Positions 10,836 through 20,507 of a stretch of 34,833 nt of DNA are shown in pieces (the stretch's first letter is position 1; every line of letters starts with the position of its first letter). A program made the translations under genes and the position numbers. The notes under the pieces are model-generated. The model worked only from the letters and a program-made list of their open reading frames with translations, did no database searches and had not been told where the DNA came from. Origin of the DNA: Intoshia linei (taxonomy: Eukaryota; Orthonectida; Rhopaluridae); the NCBI GenBank assembly GCA_001642005.1, contig LWCA01000277.1:1-34833 (forward strand), given 5' to 3'.

Positions 10836-11219
10836 ATGATTAAGTTAATTAAAAACAAATCAATGAGCTCAAATTTTAAAAGTATAAATGATATTAATTT
10901 GCTGGAAATTCGGTATAATTATTTGTTTCAAAATGATGAAGATAGGTTAGCTAAATTAATGACAACAATATCGGATGAGGATTTAAAATATGTTCTGCTC
11001 AATATGAACATTCCCGAAAAGGATGGATTTAAATCAGTTATAAATTGTTTAAAGCAGCGTTACAAAGTAAGTATGATTCGTTTTAAAGGACGTTATACTT
11101 TATTTCGTATGCAACGAAAAGATAATGAATCAATCGATCAATTCTATATAAGATTGAAAGAACAATTTTATTTATGCGAGATGAATGATGAAACAATATT
11201 TATTGATATCTGGTTCTAG
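10836..11219 (+). CDS. Gag-like protein of the Ty3/gypsy element
   Basis: This 127-codon ORF begins 19 bases into the internal region. It contains FKGRYTLFRMQRKDNESIDQ followed by FYIRLKEQFYLC, the retrotransposon gag pattern (helix, then a segment of the form Q...ES(V/I)D.F...L). Retrotransposon Gag normally builds the particle and packages element RNA. No CCHC zinc knuckle follows; the frame stops at 11219 and the next 550 bases carry only broken fragments. The gag-pol junction, including the protease, is probably deleted or decayed. Confidence 0.65.
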   Translation: MIKLIKNKSMSSNFKSINDINLLEIRYNYLFQNDEDRLAKLMTTISDEDLKYVLLNMNIPEKDGFKSVINCLKQRYKVSMIRFKGRYTLFRMQRKDNESIDQFYIRLKEQFYLCEMNDETIFIDIWF

Positions 11220-11800
11220 AGTAGTGATACCATCGGATTTTTTACTTTGTTATACACAATATACATGTAATGACATAATGGCACTATTTCGTAATTATGA
11301 TTTAATTGAACCAAGTAAATATATTGATCATAAAAACTTTGGTAATTCTAATTGGAAAAATTCAAAATAATTTAAAATTGCAAAATAAACCATCTCGAAT
11401 TATTGAGATTGATGAGTGTTCAGAAATAATAAGGAATTTAACCTTATCCAAAAACAATCAGAAGATAATATTATAGGATGCCGAGATGCGATAAAAATGA
11501 ATATGTTATTTATTAAAATAAATCACATTTAAGAAAATATTAGTTTTACAGATATAATTAAACGGTTTTATGATGTTATTTCTTCCAATATTGGTCGTAC
11601 ATCATTAATAGAACATAGTATAATGCTTAAATTAGGATATGATTTTAGAAAAATAAAACCATTTGCTATAGGCATGAATGTGAGGGATAAACATGCATCC
11701 ATTATAAAAAAACTATTAAGAGATGATGTCATCGAAGTTAGCAAAAGTTCAGTATCTTCAAACTATTTTTTAGTAAAAAAAGAAAGATGGTACTGACCAT
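11220..11800 (+). pseudogene. Decayed gag-pol junction and start of reverse transcriptase
   Basis: Broken frames here include a segment before the RT core (about 11640-11780) with KKLLRDDVIEVSKSSVSSNY and FLVKKER. This corresponds to the family pattern of a short L..G.I..S.SP.......VKKKDG lead-in to reverse transcriptase. Stops and a frame change near 11790 separate it from the RT ORF at 11801. No aspartic protease motif (DTGA/DSGA) was seen. Confidence 0.55.
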
Positions 11801-12382
11801 ATGGTGAATGATTTTTGTTATTTAAATTCATTTACTGTTAGAGACCTTTATCCTCATCATGATATTAAGGAGGCGTTAGATTTATTAGAAGGATTTAAAA
11901 TTTTTTCAACTATGTATTTTACAAATGGATTTTGGCAAATTTCTTTGGTTAAAAGTGATCGTTGGAAAACGGCATTTACTACATCATTCGGTGAGAAAAT
12001 GTATCAATATAAAGTTATGCCCCAGTGTTTAACTAATTCACCTGCTACTTGTCAAAGATTAATGGAGAAGATATTACGTAATATACCATGTGTTACTGTG
12101 TATCTAGATGATGTTATAATAGGTTTTAAAATAATAGACCAACATAAAAAAGATTTAATAAAAGTTTTTGAAGCTATCAGAGCAGCTAAATTGACATTAA
12201 ATCCAAAAAAATGTGTTATTGGAAGTAAATTTATTAAATTTTTAGGCCATATCATAGATCATAATGGGATCAGAGTGGACACTGAGAAAGTTGTTTCAAT
12301 CCAATCGATAAAGACGCCTAATACCGTTAAACGCTTTCGTAGATTTTTAGGAATTTGTAATTTTTATAAGCGCTATTATTAA
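11801..12382 (+). CDS. Reverse transcriptase of the Ty3/gypsy element, inactive
   Basis: The ORF carries the RT palm and fingers in order: YLNSFTVRDLYPHHDIKEAL, then the motif A region GFKIFSTMYFTNGFWQI, then KTAFTTSFGEKMYQYKVMP, then motif C VYLDDVI near residue 103, then KFLGHIIDHNGI and the connection motif RRFLGICNFYKRY. In motif A the usual catalytic aspartate (F-S-x-L-D) is replaced by tyrosine (F-S-T-M-Y), so polymerase activity is probably lost although YLDD is intact. A stop at 12380 and a frame change separate it from the RNase H/integrase ORF. Confidence 0.9.
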   Translation: MVNDFCYLNSFTVRDLYPHHDIKEALDLLEGFKIFSTMYFTNGFWQISLVKSDRWKTAFTTSFGEKMYQYKVMPQCLTNSPATCQRLMEKILRNIPCVTVYLDDVIIGFKIIDQHKKDLIKVFEAIRAAKLTLNPKKCVIGSKFIKFLGHIIDHNGIRVDTEKVVSIQSIKTPNTVKRFRRFLGICNFYKRYY

Positions 12383-12419
12383 TGGTTTTACGGATTTAGC
12401 TGATCCTTTATATCAAGTT

Positions 12420-13559
12420 TTGAAAAAAAATGTTAAATTTTATTGGGGTGATTCTCAAGAATTAGCATTTACAAAATTAAAAAAATCTTTAACTGTAGCA
12501 ATAGTTTTAACATTACCAAAAGAAAATTTTGATTTTACCTTAAAATGCAATGCTTCGAATATAGATGTAGGATCAGTGTTGATGCAAAATGGTCATGTAA
12601 TTGAATATTTTAGTAGGAAATTAACGTCTACTGAACAAAATTATTCAACTACTCAAAAGGAATTGTTAGCAGTTTTGCTATCAATTCTTAAATTCAGACG
12701 CTATCTGTTAGGTAGACATTTTATTGTGTTTACTGATCACAATCCTTTAGTTCATCTTAGAATTTCTGATAAATCACCAAAAGAGTTATTAAGATGGATT
12801 ATAAAACTTGAGGATTTTGATTACGATATTATCTATAAACCTGGTAAATTAAATAAAGTGGGAGATTTTTTATCACGTGATTCGTGTGAATTTTCAATAA
12901 AGCAGATTAATTTCAATTCTATAAACGCGGTTGAGATTCAAGATAATCAGCAATTTAGGGAAATATTAGAAACTGGAATAGTATCACAGAATAACATATA
13001 TTATCGTATTAAGAATATTATTATTATTAAAGATCGTGTTATATATGTTAATAAAAATGATCGTAATCTAATTTTGGTATCTAGAAAATTTATTAAAGCG
13101 GTTATTTGTTATTATCCCAACTCTCTCATTTTTGCTCATCCTGGTATTACTAAGTTATTCCATCTTATTAGGCATAAATATTTTTGGCCCAAAATGTATC
13201 AACATATAAAAGATTATGTTATTGATTGTGTGAAATGCAATACTTGTAAATATAGAAATCATTTATATAACAAAAAATTGAAAATAGTTGAAACTACTTA
13301 TCCCAATAAATTGTGGCAAGTAGATATTTCAGGACCATTTAATGAAACTTCAAAATTAAATAGATATCTATTAATTATGTGTGACCATTTTAGTGGTTGG
13401 TGTGCAGCGGAGCCAATGCAATCAATTTCAGCAGACAATGTGTCACAACCCTTGATTAAGCACATTATATCTATATTTGGGCCACCAACTTCTATTCATT
13501 TTGATACAGCTAAACAGTTTGAAGGAGAGATTGTCTTTAAAATTGTGTTCAACTTTTAA
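12420..13559 (+). CDS. RNase H and integrase part of the Ty3/gypsy element
   Basis: Residues 1-150 are an RNase H domain: FDFTLKCNASNIDVGSVLMQ, EYFSRKLTSTEQNYSTTQKE, FTDHNPLVHL. The first catalytic Asp of the usual TDAS is Asn here (CNAS). Then comes the integrase: an HHCC zinc-binding region (HPGITKLFHLIRHKYFWP and CVKCNTC), followed by the core with WQVDISGPF and HFDTAKQFEG (first two Asp). The ORF ends in a frameshift at about 13540, before the catalytic Glu, which lies in the next ORF. The element is defective at several independent points. Confidence 0.9.
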   Translation: MKKNVKFYWGDSQELAFTKLKKSLTVAIVLTLPKENFDFTLKCNASNIDVGSVLMQNGHVIEYFSRKLTSTEQNYSTTQKELLAVLLSILKFRRYLLGRHFIVFTDHNPLVHLRISDKSPKELLRWIIKLEDFDYDIIYKPGKLNKVGDFLSRDSCEFSIKQINFNSINAVEIQDNQQFREILETGIVSQNNIYYRIKNIIIIKDRVIYVNKNDRNLILVSRKFIKAVICYYPNSLIFAHPGITKLFHLIRHKYFWPKMYQHIKDYVIDCVKCNTCKYRNHLYNKKLKIVETTYPNKLWQVDISGPFNETSKLNRYLLIMCDHFSGWCAAEPMQSISADNVSQPLIKHIISIFGPPTSIHFDTAKQFEGEIVFKIVFNF

Positions 13560-13845
13560 TATTGATAAATTACATTCAAAACCTTATTGCCATAATGAAA
13601 ATGGATTAGTAGAAAGATTTAATAGGGTTATATGTGAAAAACTGCGAATAATGTGCAATGATACACATGATAATTGGGATAATATGATAGATTATGTGTT
13701 AATGGGTATACGCAATACTATTTCATCAAAAAATATATGTACTCCAGCAGAATTGATTATTGGTCATACTTCTTTCGAATCACATTACGATTTAAGTAAT
13801 TTACACAATATTATTAAAATAAATAAAAAAATCAATTGCGAGTAA
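13560..13845 (+). pseudogene. Integrase C-terminal part, frameshifted from the previous ORF
   Basis: Continues the integrase core in another frame: KPYCHNENGLVERFNRVICE carries the catalytic Glu region, followed by the conserved helices and a segment of the TPAELIIGHTS type. The frame ends at 13845. The open frame itself extends back to 13477, overlapping the previous ORF. Confidence 0.85.
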
Positions 13846-13989
13846 AGAAAAATTATGATAAAAGGGTGCAAAAATCTCAATGAAAACATTGGAATAATTA
13901 CACTCCAGTCCACCCATTCCTTAATAAACAAAATAAAATATATGTTACTCGAAAGAAGTTCATGCCAAGCCGTTTCAAAGACTATGCCA

Positions 13990-14006
13990 TAAATTAAACA
14001 GGGAGG
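13990..14006 (+). other. Polypurine tract of the LTR element
   Basis: AAACAGGGAGG immediately precedes the TG of the 3' LTR, the expected site for plus-strand DNA priming. Confidence 0.7.
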
Positions 14007-14135
14007 TGTAATAAACCTGTTTATACTAAACTGGTATATTTAATCACTGTTTATTTGTACAATTACTTTCACTCTTAAAGTGTATTTTCATATTAAATTC
14101 TGATAAACCCTTGTTATATTTTAATCAATATTACA
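14007..14135 (+). mobile_element. 3' LTR of the Ty3/gypsy element
   Basis: Starts TGTAATAAAC, ends AATATTACA, and is followed by the 5-bp duplication ATAAC (14136-14140). It is 129 bp, 15 bp longer than the 10491-10604 copy. The extra bases CTGTTTATACTAAAC near the start look like a local duplication around TAAAC. Differences between LTR copies indicate an old insertion, recombination or exchange. Confidence 0.9.
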
Positions 14136-14397
14136 ATAACTATGTTCAACTTTTTTATTTGATGTAGTATAATTCAACAGTTGTTTGTATCTTAAAATTA
14201 ATATTGTGGTTTAATTAATAAAAAATACATAGCGATGAAATGAATGTATAAAAAATTATTATAATAATATAATCAACCCTGTAAGTCAAGATTAATTGTA
14301 TATCATCGTAAGGTTAATTAAAATGAAAACTATCTTTTATATTTAAATTGAATTCTAGTATAAATAGTAAAAATCTAAATTTTGAAATTATTTAAAT
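14136..14397 (+). other. Upstream region of the cyclophilin-like gene
   Basis: The first 123 bases duplicate 10605-10727. The rest is AT-rich with a TATAAATAG-like sequence at about 14360-14370, about 35 bases before the ATG at 14398. It could serve as a TATA element, but AT content makes this weak. Confidence 0.3.
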
Positions 14398-15195
14398 ATG
14401 AACGTTATGAAGTCAACATCAACATTTATCTTGTTTGCAATATTGTCAACTTTCCATTCTAAATACAATCAGACATCAACAGAGGAATATGTCCATCAAG
14501 TTATGTAAACATGATCGTTAGATATGGTGACAATCCGGCTCAACGTGTGAAAATAAAATTATTTGGTAAATTTTAGTTTTACAATGTTAATTAAAATTTT
14601 TTCAATTTCAACAATGGGGTGATTTGGGTTTTGACAGCGATTGACATTTATCTTCCCTTTTCTATAGTAAAAATCAACTTGTAATTTGTGTTTTTGAAAC
14701 TTCTGGGTCAATGAGTTTTCTAAATCAGAATGTTCATAATTATAATTGTAAATAATATATTCAATTTACATATGTTAATACAATGTAGATTCAATTGTTC
14801 CAAAAACTGCCAAGTATTTTAGAATGTTGTGCACTACTGGAAAATTTAGAAATACGAAATTTTTTAATGTAATAAATTCAAACATGCTGGTTGGAGGAGA
14901 TTTCACACACAATGATAGAAATGGAAATGATTCATATAATGGTGGATTATTTTCAGATGAAAATTTCACGCTTAGTCATGATATAGCTGGAGTAGTTTCA
15001 ATGTTAAGTAAAGGAAAAGATACCAATGGATCTCAATTTTACATTACATCCAAACCATTGCAGACTTTGGACAATATCAATGTTGTTTTTGGAAAAGTTG
15101 TCGAAAATTTATCGTACATCATTTACCTATCCAACATCAGTACAAATTCAAACAACGTTCCAATTAAAGACATTATCATAGTAGATTGTTATTGA
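14398..15195 (+). CDS. Cyclophilin-like protein, secreted type, diverged and possibly broken
   Basis: Cyclophilins are peptidyl-prolyl isomerases. The domain is built from an exon ending at 14565 and exon 14789-15195, joined in phase. It reads RYGDNPAQRVKIKLF, DSIVPKTAKYFRMLCTTG, then GGDFTHNDRNG, KDTNGSQFYIT, NVVFGKVVENL and PIKDIIIVDCY, which is the full cyclophilin order and closest in layout to ER cyclophilin B. Compared with cyclophilin A, the catalytic Arg, Phe, Gln, Trp and His positions are replaced (FHRV to FFNV, MIQGG to MLVGG, the WLDGKH segment to LDNIN). Isomerase activity and cyclosporin binding are therefore probably lost. A signal-peptide-like ORF (MNVMKSTSTFILFAILSTF, from 14398) lies just upstream but is one frame off. 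From the in-frame ATG at 14511 the protein lacks a signal peptide and most of the first strand. Confidence 0.8.
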
Positions 15196-15946
15196 ATTTC
15201 TGATTGTCTTTTAGTTTACTATATTAAATTGTATTGATTTTATTTTTTGTTTACATTTGAATGCCCAGTCCCACCTGGAGACATTGAATAAGATATTAAT
15301 TTAGATATTTGTCTGCCATTATTGAATATCTAACAAAATTATCAAAAATATCATTTTATTGGAGATTTAACGAATATTGGCCATCAAAGATTTTTTTCGT
15401 GATTCTTCTCTTTAGACTTAAATTAAACACAAAACCATCAAACTTTTTTTAAATTTCCCTTCTAAATGTAATGTAGAATATATTATACATACAGGTTATT
15501 CTCGATTTTTTGACAAAAATAGTTGCAAAATGTGTTCAAAAAATCTAAAAATCTGTACTATGTATTACAACCAAAATTAAATGGTTATAGGCAAAAGCAC
15601 AATCCTTAGAACTGTGCACTGTAAAAACCACTGCAGTGGTTTTTGTAGTATTTGAAGTTGATCCATCTCAACATTATTAAAATTATCACAAAATTGGAAA
15701 TGTCAAACATTTACTACTATTAAATCTGCAAATTGCAAATTGATATTACCGTAGTACAATGTAGTTCATAGTTCATATTATTCACAGTTGTCAGTATAAG
15801 TTAATTACATTTGTAGCAATATTTATATGGTTACAAAATCACCTAACTAAATATGCTACAATTTTATTTGATTCATATTTATTATCGCATTTATCTGAAT
15901 TATTTTGTAAAACTTTATATTGCATGAATACAAAAATTATATTAAA
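15196..15946 (+). other. Spacer between the cyclophilin-like gene and eIF5B
   Basis: No coding frame. It must contain the 3' end of the upstream gene and the eIF5B promoter. The only striking site is the perfect 22-bp palindrome at 15623-15644, about 300 bases before the eIF5B start. Confidence 0.5.
15623..15644. promoter_or_regulatory. Perfect 22-bp palindrome upstream of eIF5B
   Basis: The core AACCACTGCAGTGGTT is flanked symmetrically by A and T runs and has no mismatches. It could be a dimeric factor site or a chance palindrome from a MITE. The function is inferred only from position. Confidence 0.3.
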
Positions 15947-16073
15947 ATGAGTAGAAAAAAACAAGAAATTAGTATAGATATGTAACATTTGAATATTTTA
16001 ATAATAGAAAAATTTCACTAAATCCAATTTTTAGATTACAAGATTTAAAAGAAGATGAAATTTCCAAACCCAC
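15947..16073 (+). CDS. EIF5B: Probable first two exons of eIF5B
   Basis: ATG at 15947 opens MSRKKQEISID, up to a donor at 15981/15982. A 53-bp intron ends at TTTTTAG (16034). Exon 16035-16073 then gives LQDLKEDEISKPT before another GTAAT donor. A short Met followed by Lys/Arg and an acidic ID(I/L)-containing helix is how eIF5B N-termini usually begin. The exon ends in phase 2, whereas the next coding piece found (20508) needs phase 0, so at least one small exon in between is missing from this model. Confidence 0.5.
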
Positions 16074-16177
16074 GTAATATTTTTTTAAATTCATAATATA
16101 TTGACGTTGGACTTTATTAAAATTCAAGGGGACTGCAGTGAAAATGAAGATATTTAATTAGTAAAATTTAGTGAGGC

Positions 16178-16228
16178 CTCTCAATACCGCCAATTTTGGT
16201 ATTTCAATATTTATGGCGGTATTGAGAG
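16178..16228. repeat. Perfect 15-bp inverted repeat hairpin
   Basis: CTCTCAATACCGCCA (16178-16192) and TGGCGGTATTGAGAG (16214-16228) are exact reverse complements around a 21-base loop. A related sequence, TGGAGGTATTGAGGGATAA, lies at about 17761-17779. These could be the ends of one transposon relic spanning the unassigned ORF at 16924-17430. The region is in a putative eIF5B intron. Confidence 0.65.
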
Positions 16229-16923
16229 TATATCGTTATAGGAACGGTTAAACGATAAACATAAATATATACGGTAAAAAAACAATAATTCAACGAACCA
16301 AAACAATATTATAGTATGAAATTAATATACAGTCAAGCACCGTTAGTGTGTATTAGGGTGTTTCAAAAAGTAGAAATTTTGCCAGTTTTTCTTAGCCTTA
16401 GTAAAAATTAAGTTAGTATTTATATTTAGAGTACTATGTGACTTTTATTTTTTTTTCAAAGACCCAAAAATCTAATTAAAAAAATATAACCATACCCATA
16501 AAAGGGTTTTTCTAATCTTAATTTAATAGAAACTAAAATTTTTAATAATAAAACGAATACGCATTATACCTAATATAACTTAAATACACTATAAATCAAC
16601 ATTGTAGCTATATTCTAATAATTAAAAATATGTAAATAAGACAATATTTAATTGTAATTATTTATCTATTCTAAATTAAATTACAATAGTCTAGATTCCT
16701 ATCTTCCATAATAATATTATAATACAGTGTAATACGACATAGTTGAGAATCTAAAATATATTATTAAAATAAAAAAAACCAAAAGTATCGATGAATTTGT
16801 CAATTAAAAAGGATCAACTTCTGATACACATTGAGAATTAGTTATTTTCTTAAATTTGAAATATTTTTGGAGCGAAATTTTAAAATATTTAGTTTTGAGA
16901 GAGATCCTTAGCTAATTCGTTTG

Positions 16924-17430
16924 TCAACAGTACGTCCAATTTCGGCTGAGATGTTTATTTGTGTTTATTAAGAAAAAAAATGCATTTAAATCTAAAAAAA
17001 AATCTAGTATTTCTGTCCCAAATCCTGGTTCAATAATATAAGTGATACATACATCATCATCTGGTCCCCGTCCGAGTGTCATTTGTCCTAGATGTTGTAC
17101 ATCCAATCGAAATTTTAACTCTGGCAAGTATCGTAACAGGAAACACTTGACTAGGTCCATACCAGAGTACGTATGTTGCGTGAAGCTCTTATATATCGAT
17201 GCACCCAGCGTTGGAATAGTGTTTGTCTTACTTTTAGTTGTCATCATAGATATTTTGGATTGTTCTGGATTTTCTTTATAAGGCTTAATAGGGTCCTCTA
17301 GTTGAGGAGTAGCTATTTCGACGTATTCGTATTTTCCATTTGGTCCTCTGAATGCGCACAATGGACTACTATTGTTTTTTTCAACAATAACGCCTCTTCC
17401 TTTGTACATATGTCCCTCGTAGGTGAACAC
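16924..17430 (-). CDS. Unrecognised 168-codon ORF inside the long eIF5B 5' intron
   Basis: Antisense to eIF5B. The frame is less AT-biased than its surroundings and reads like a true protein: MFTYEGHMYKGRGVIVEKNN, CAFRGPNGKYEYVEIATPQL, then a Lys/Ser/Thr-rich linker, then MDLVKCFLLRYLPELKFRLD and GQMTLGRGPDDDVCITYIIE, PGFGTEILDFF. The frame is open upstream of the Met (about 12 more codons to a stop), so the true start or an upstream exon is uncertain. Possible transposon-end motifs lie at 16178-16228 and 17761-17779, so it may be cargo or part of a mobile element. The family is not recognised. Confidence 0.4.
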   Translation of the reverse strand: MFTYEGHMYKGRGVIVEKNNSSPLCAFRGPNGKYEYVEIATPQLEDPIKPYKENPEQSKISMMTTKSKTNTIPTLGASIYKSFTQHTYSGMDLVKCFLLRYLPELKFRLDVQHLGQMTLGRGPDDDVCITYIIEPGFGTEILDFFLDLNAFFFLINTNKHLSRNWTYC

Positions 17431-17699
17431 TAAGGTGTTTACATTTTGATTGAATTTTAGAAATTAAAAAAATCCAGGGTCGCACGGCATGAGAAATGAG
17501 TTAAAACTAACCTCTATGATTTTAGTTTTTTATATTATTGCAAAAACATCGGACTAGTCAGCGATTTAAAATTACCCTGAAATTAATTTGAAACTCACTT
17601 TATTTTGAGTATTAATTATTAAATTTATTATAATTTCTAAGATGATTAACACTGTTATTTAATAATTCATCATCAATATAATTGACTGACGCCCTTTCA

Positions 17700-18619
17700 C
17701 GAAGGTATTGGACTCTGTGTATTCAACCTTTGGCCACTTCGTTTGTTAGGCAACATTCAATGGAGGTATTGAGGGATAATTGTTTTTTTAAGAATTGACA
17801 TAGACAACAATTGCATCTTTATGGTAGATTACATGCTGGTATACCCCTGATAGACATCATAAGATTATCTTGATATTTAATAATTTCGCTATATACAGTG
17901 GCATTAATCCAACATGACATGAATGTGCAATGAAAGTACAACAATCCTTAAGATCAGATGATGTTATACCTAAATAATGTTTATGATTAAAAAAACCTAA
18001 AATCCATGCCTGGAGCGCCTTTATTACCCTTGAATTTCCAACGAGCCTGGTTTATAGATCTTTGTTTACGCCACTTAACATTAGAATATTCTCTATTAAG
18101 TAGAATTTTGAAAGCTAATGATAAATGTTTTAATTCTTGATAATAATCACGAGACGTGATGTTTCTGGAACTATTTTATATTGATCATACTTATGCGAAT
18201 ATTCACTACTTAATTTTTCATAATTCTCTTGTAATTTACCTATAAATATATTTTATAAAATATAAAAAAAATTTACTAATAAATGCATATTCAAAATTGG
18301 CAAACCTAGTGGTTTCTCCTAATTTTGCATCCATAAACAAACGGAGCAATCTATCCAAAATATGTCTCTGACAACCGAAGTAAGGTACATTGGCCAACAA
18401 ATTATTATTCAATTTAAATATTGTACAATTATCAGCTGTATTTACAGCGCAGGTATTTGAAATTATTATTTTTATGTTATCTGCAATATTGTATTTTTCA
18501 ATTATATTTTTTATAGCCAAATATATCGTTTCTGCTTTACCATTTAGTAAATACATTACTCCAATTGGAATACCCGTTTTCAGTTTCTCAGATTGGATGC
18601 ATATAACCTGCATTTCCAT
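17700..18619 (-). pseudogene. Transposase-like relic, family also present at 27.5-28.1 kb
   Basis: The minus-strand ORF 18619-18236 reads EKLKTGIPIGVMYLLNGKAE, IKIIISNTCAVNTADNC, then PYFGCQRHILDRLLRLFMDA. Further downstream in broken frames comes TRLVGNSRVIKALQAWIL (about 18055-18000). I recall the pattern D/N-T-x-x-N-T-G...GC..HILD.IL+H, followed by ARWNSRAI.AL, from an uncharacterised transposase-like family abundant in some invertebrate genomes; here it has decayed. The name of the superfamily is not certain. Stops interrupt it repeatedly. Confidence 0.55.
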
Positions 18620-19200
18620 ACCATCAAAATGGAGACTAATTTTTATTATTTTTCAATTAGCTCTTACATACATTGAATATAATTAAAAATGAATTTATGG
18701 CATAGCTGTTAATTCTGCTCAAATTTAGCAAAATTAAGCACAATTTTTATGTAAAATTTGCTCATAAAATATTAGTACAAAGTCATAAATATGTCTATAA
18801 CTATTTAAAATTTAAAAAAAACACATTTAGTTGAAAAAATAAATTTAAACCAAAGTGAAATTTACAATTTTTTGGAATATTCTATATAAATCCAGAGTTT
18901 ACTGTGTTTTAATTACAAATTTAATTTATTATTACAATAAACTAATATAATTTAATTCTTAAATTGATTTTAATTAGGCTGTCCAGATTGTTGATATTTG
19001 AATTGAAAAAGATTGATACTAAGAAATTTCATTTGTCTAATATTTTTAGAGCTGCTAGTCAATTTTTTTATACAGCTTGCCAATCTTTTAAAAGATAGGC
19101 AAAGTCCGCCTTTTTTTTATTTTATGAAAGAAGCCGAATGTAAATTTGAAATGACTAATTAAGTATATAAAAACAAAAAAGTAATTAAAAATTATATTTA
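18620..19200. other. AT-rich intronic or spacer sequence, nothing recognised
   Basis: No coding frame or repeat of note apart from runs such as AAAAGATAGGCAAAGTCCGCC near 19090. Confidence 0.4.
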
Positions 19201-19203
19201 CAT

Positions 19204-19720
19204 TTATGATACAGAATCTGAATCGCTCATATTGAATCGATTTGAATGATGATCCTTGAAACAGTGAGGATGAAGTGCCATATATGAACCCTTTCTATTT
19301 AAACAGACATCGCATTGATATTTCGTTCGAGATTTTACACCTGTTTGTACACAATAAGAACATAATTGTGATTTTTTATCAGGAATTATTGTAGGTATAT
19401 GATCAATAGATTCTAATTCCACTTCCTTAATAGATTCGTTCTTTGCTTCATTGACCAAAAAAATGTTTCCGGAACATCAAATATCCGATTGAATTGTATT
19501 AGATGCCATTTGTGACCAAATTGTGCACGTTCTTTGAAGTAGGCCGTTTATTTTCTTTAATGCAATTATTAAAGTCAACTTCACCTTCTATTTCATTGCC
19601 GTCTGGTACTGCCATTTTTTATACTGAAAATATGACTTGGATGAGTTTCTTTGCTAGCAAGTATGTTAACATAAGTTTGATCTATTTCTTTTTGATCAGA
19701 GAATTGGTTGTATAATTTAG
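19204..19720 (-). pseudogene. piggyBac transposase C-terminal fragment
   Basis: The minus-strand ORF 19458-19204 ends in a cysteine-rich domain: CSYC, then 13 residues, then CDVC, then HPHCFKDHH. This is the cross-brace zinc finger at the C-terminus of piggyBac transposases, which binds the transposon ends. The preceding part (to about 19720) is in broken frames and shows no clear DDD core, so only the tail is recognisable. It lies antisense within the putative long eIF5B intron. Confidence 0.6.
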
Positions 19721-20151
19721 TTAGTCCCGGTAGATACTATAGAAATGGATATCCCAATGTCGGTAACATACAAACAGAAATGCGAGTTTGTATTATAGAT
19801 TATATTAAGGAATTGAGATTGATTCTCCATTATGTCTGTTTGAAAAAGTGATTCATGATAGGTATTTTCCATTACCTCATGGAAGTCACCATTAGATTTC
19901 ATAGATAATTTACGCTCTGAAAATTTTATGAAAATTGCATTTCACAAGAGTTTAATCTTTTTAATAACATTATAACCATTATCTCTGGATCTAGATAGTA
20001 ATATATCTCGAGCTTCATATAGTTTAAACAAAGTATATATGAAATCAGGTGTGTATAATGTAGTAGGAATGGATATACAGATAACGGAATTTATTTTGAA
20101 AATGTTTACAACGTAAACAAAAAATTTTATCATTCCGTATTTCCAGGTCAT

Positions 20152-20507
20152 TTTGATTCAGCCACATAGAAAAATTTAACTTTTTTCTCATATTCGATAT
20201 TTACATCTAAAAGAGATTAAATTTTGTACAAAAATGTTAAATATAATTTAGATGCTGTAATAAAAATTTTGGGCTGTTTTATATATATAAATAATACCAT
20301 CGGTGTGTACACAAAAAGGTTTAAAAACCATCACACTAGGGTACACATTCTGTGAGAGATAAATGAGTATTTATCAAATTTTCAGTCATGATTTTGAATA
20401 CAGTTTAATGTATTAATTAGTATAAATAATTTATTATTTATTTAGAGCCAAAACTAATTTTTCGGTATTTTTGAATTTATTCATTTATATCTTTAATTTA
20501 TTTGTAG
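20152..20507. other. AT-rich spacer before the first internal eIF5B exon
   Basis: No gene is visible. It contains GGTGTGTACAC and AGGGTACAC motifs (20300-20350) that resemble each other but have no assigned role. Confidence 0.3.

Larger units (their letters stand above)
10486..14140 (+). mobile_element. Ty3/gypsy LTR retrotransposon, defective, with assembly join
   Basis: The whole unit comprises TSD ATAAC, an LTR, a duplicated flank, an N, a partial 5' LTR, gag, pol in order RT-RNase H-integrase, a polypurine tract, a 3' LTR and TSD ATAAC. The RT-RNase H-integrase order identifies the Ty3/gypsy class. LTRs are very short (114-129 bp). No envelope ORF is present. Catalytic substitutions, frameshifts and a missing protease show it is non-autonomous. 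Confidence 0.9.

Noticed and set aside
12052-12255. Minus-strand ORF within the gypsy RT
   Set aside because: Antisense shadow of the RT frame.
19942-20151. Minus-strand 69-codon ORF near the piggyBac fragment
   Set aside because: No motif fits the transposase core and composition is like AT-rich noise; not strong enough to call.
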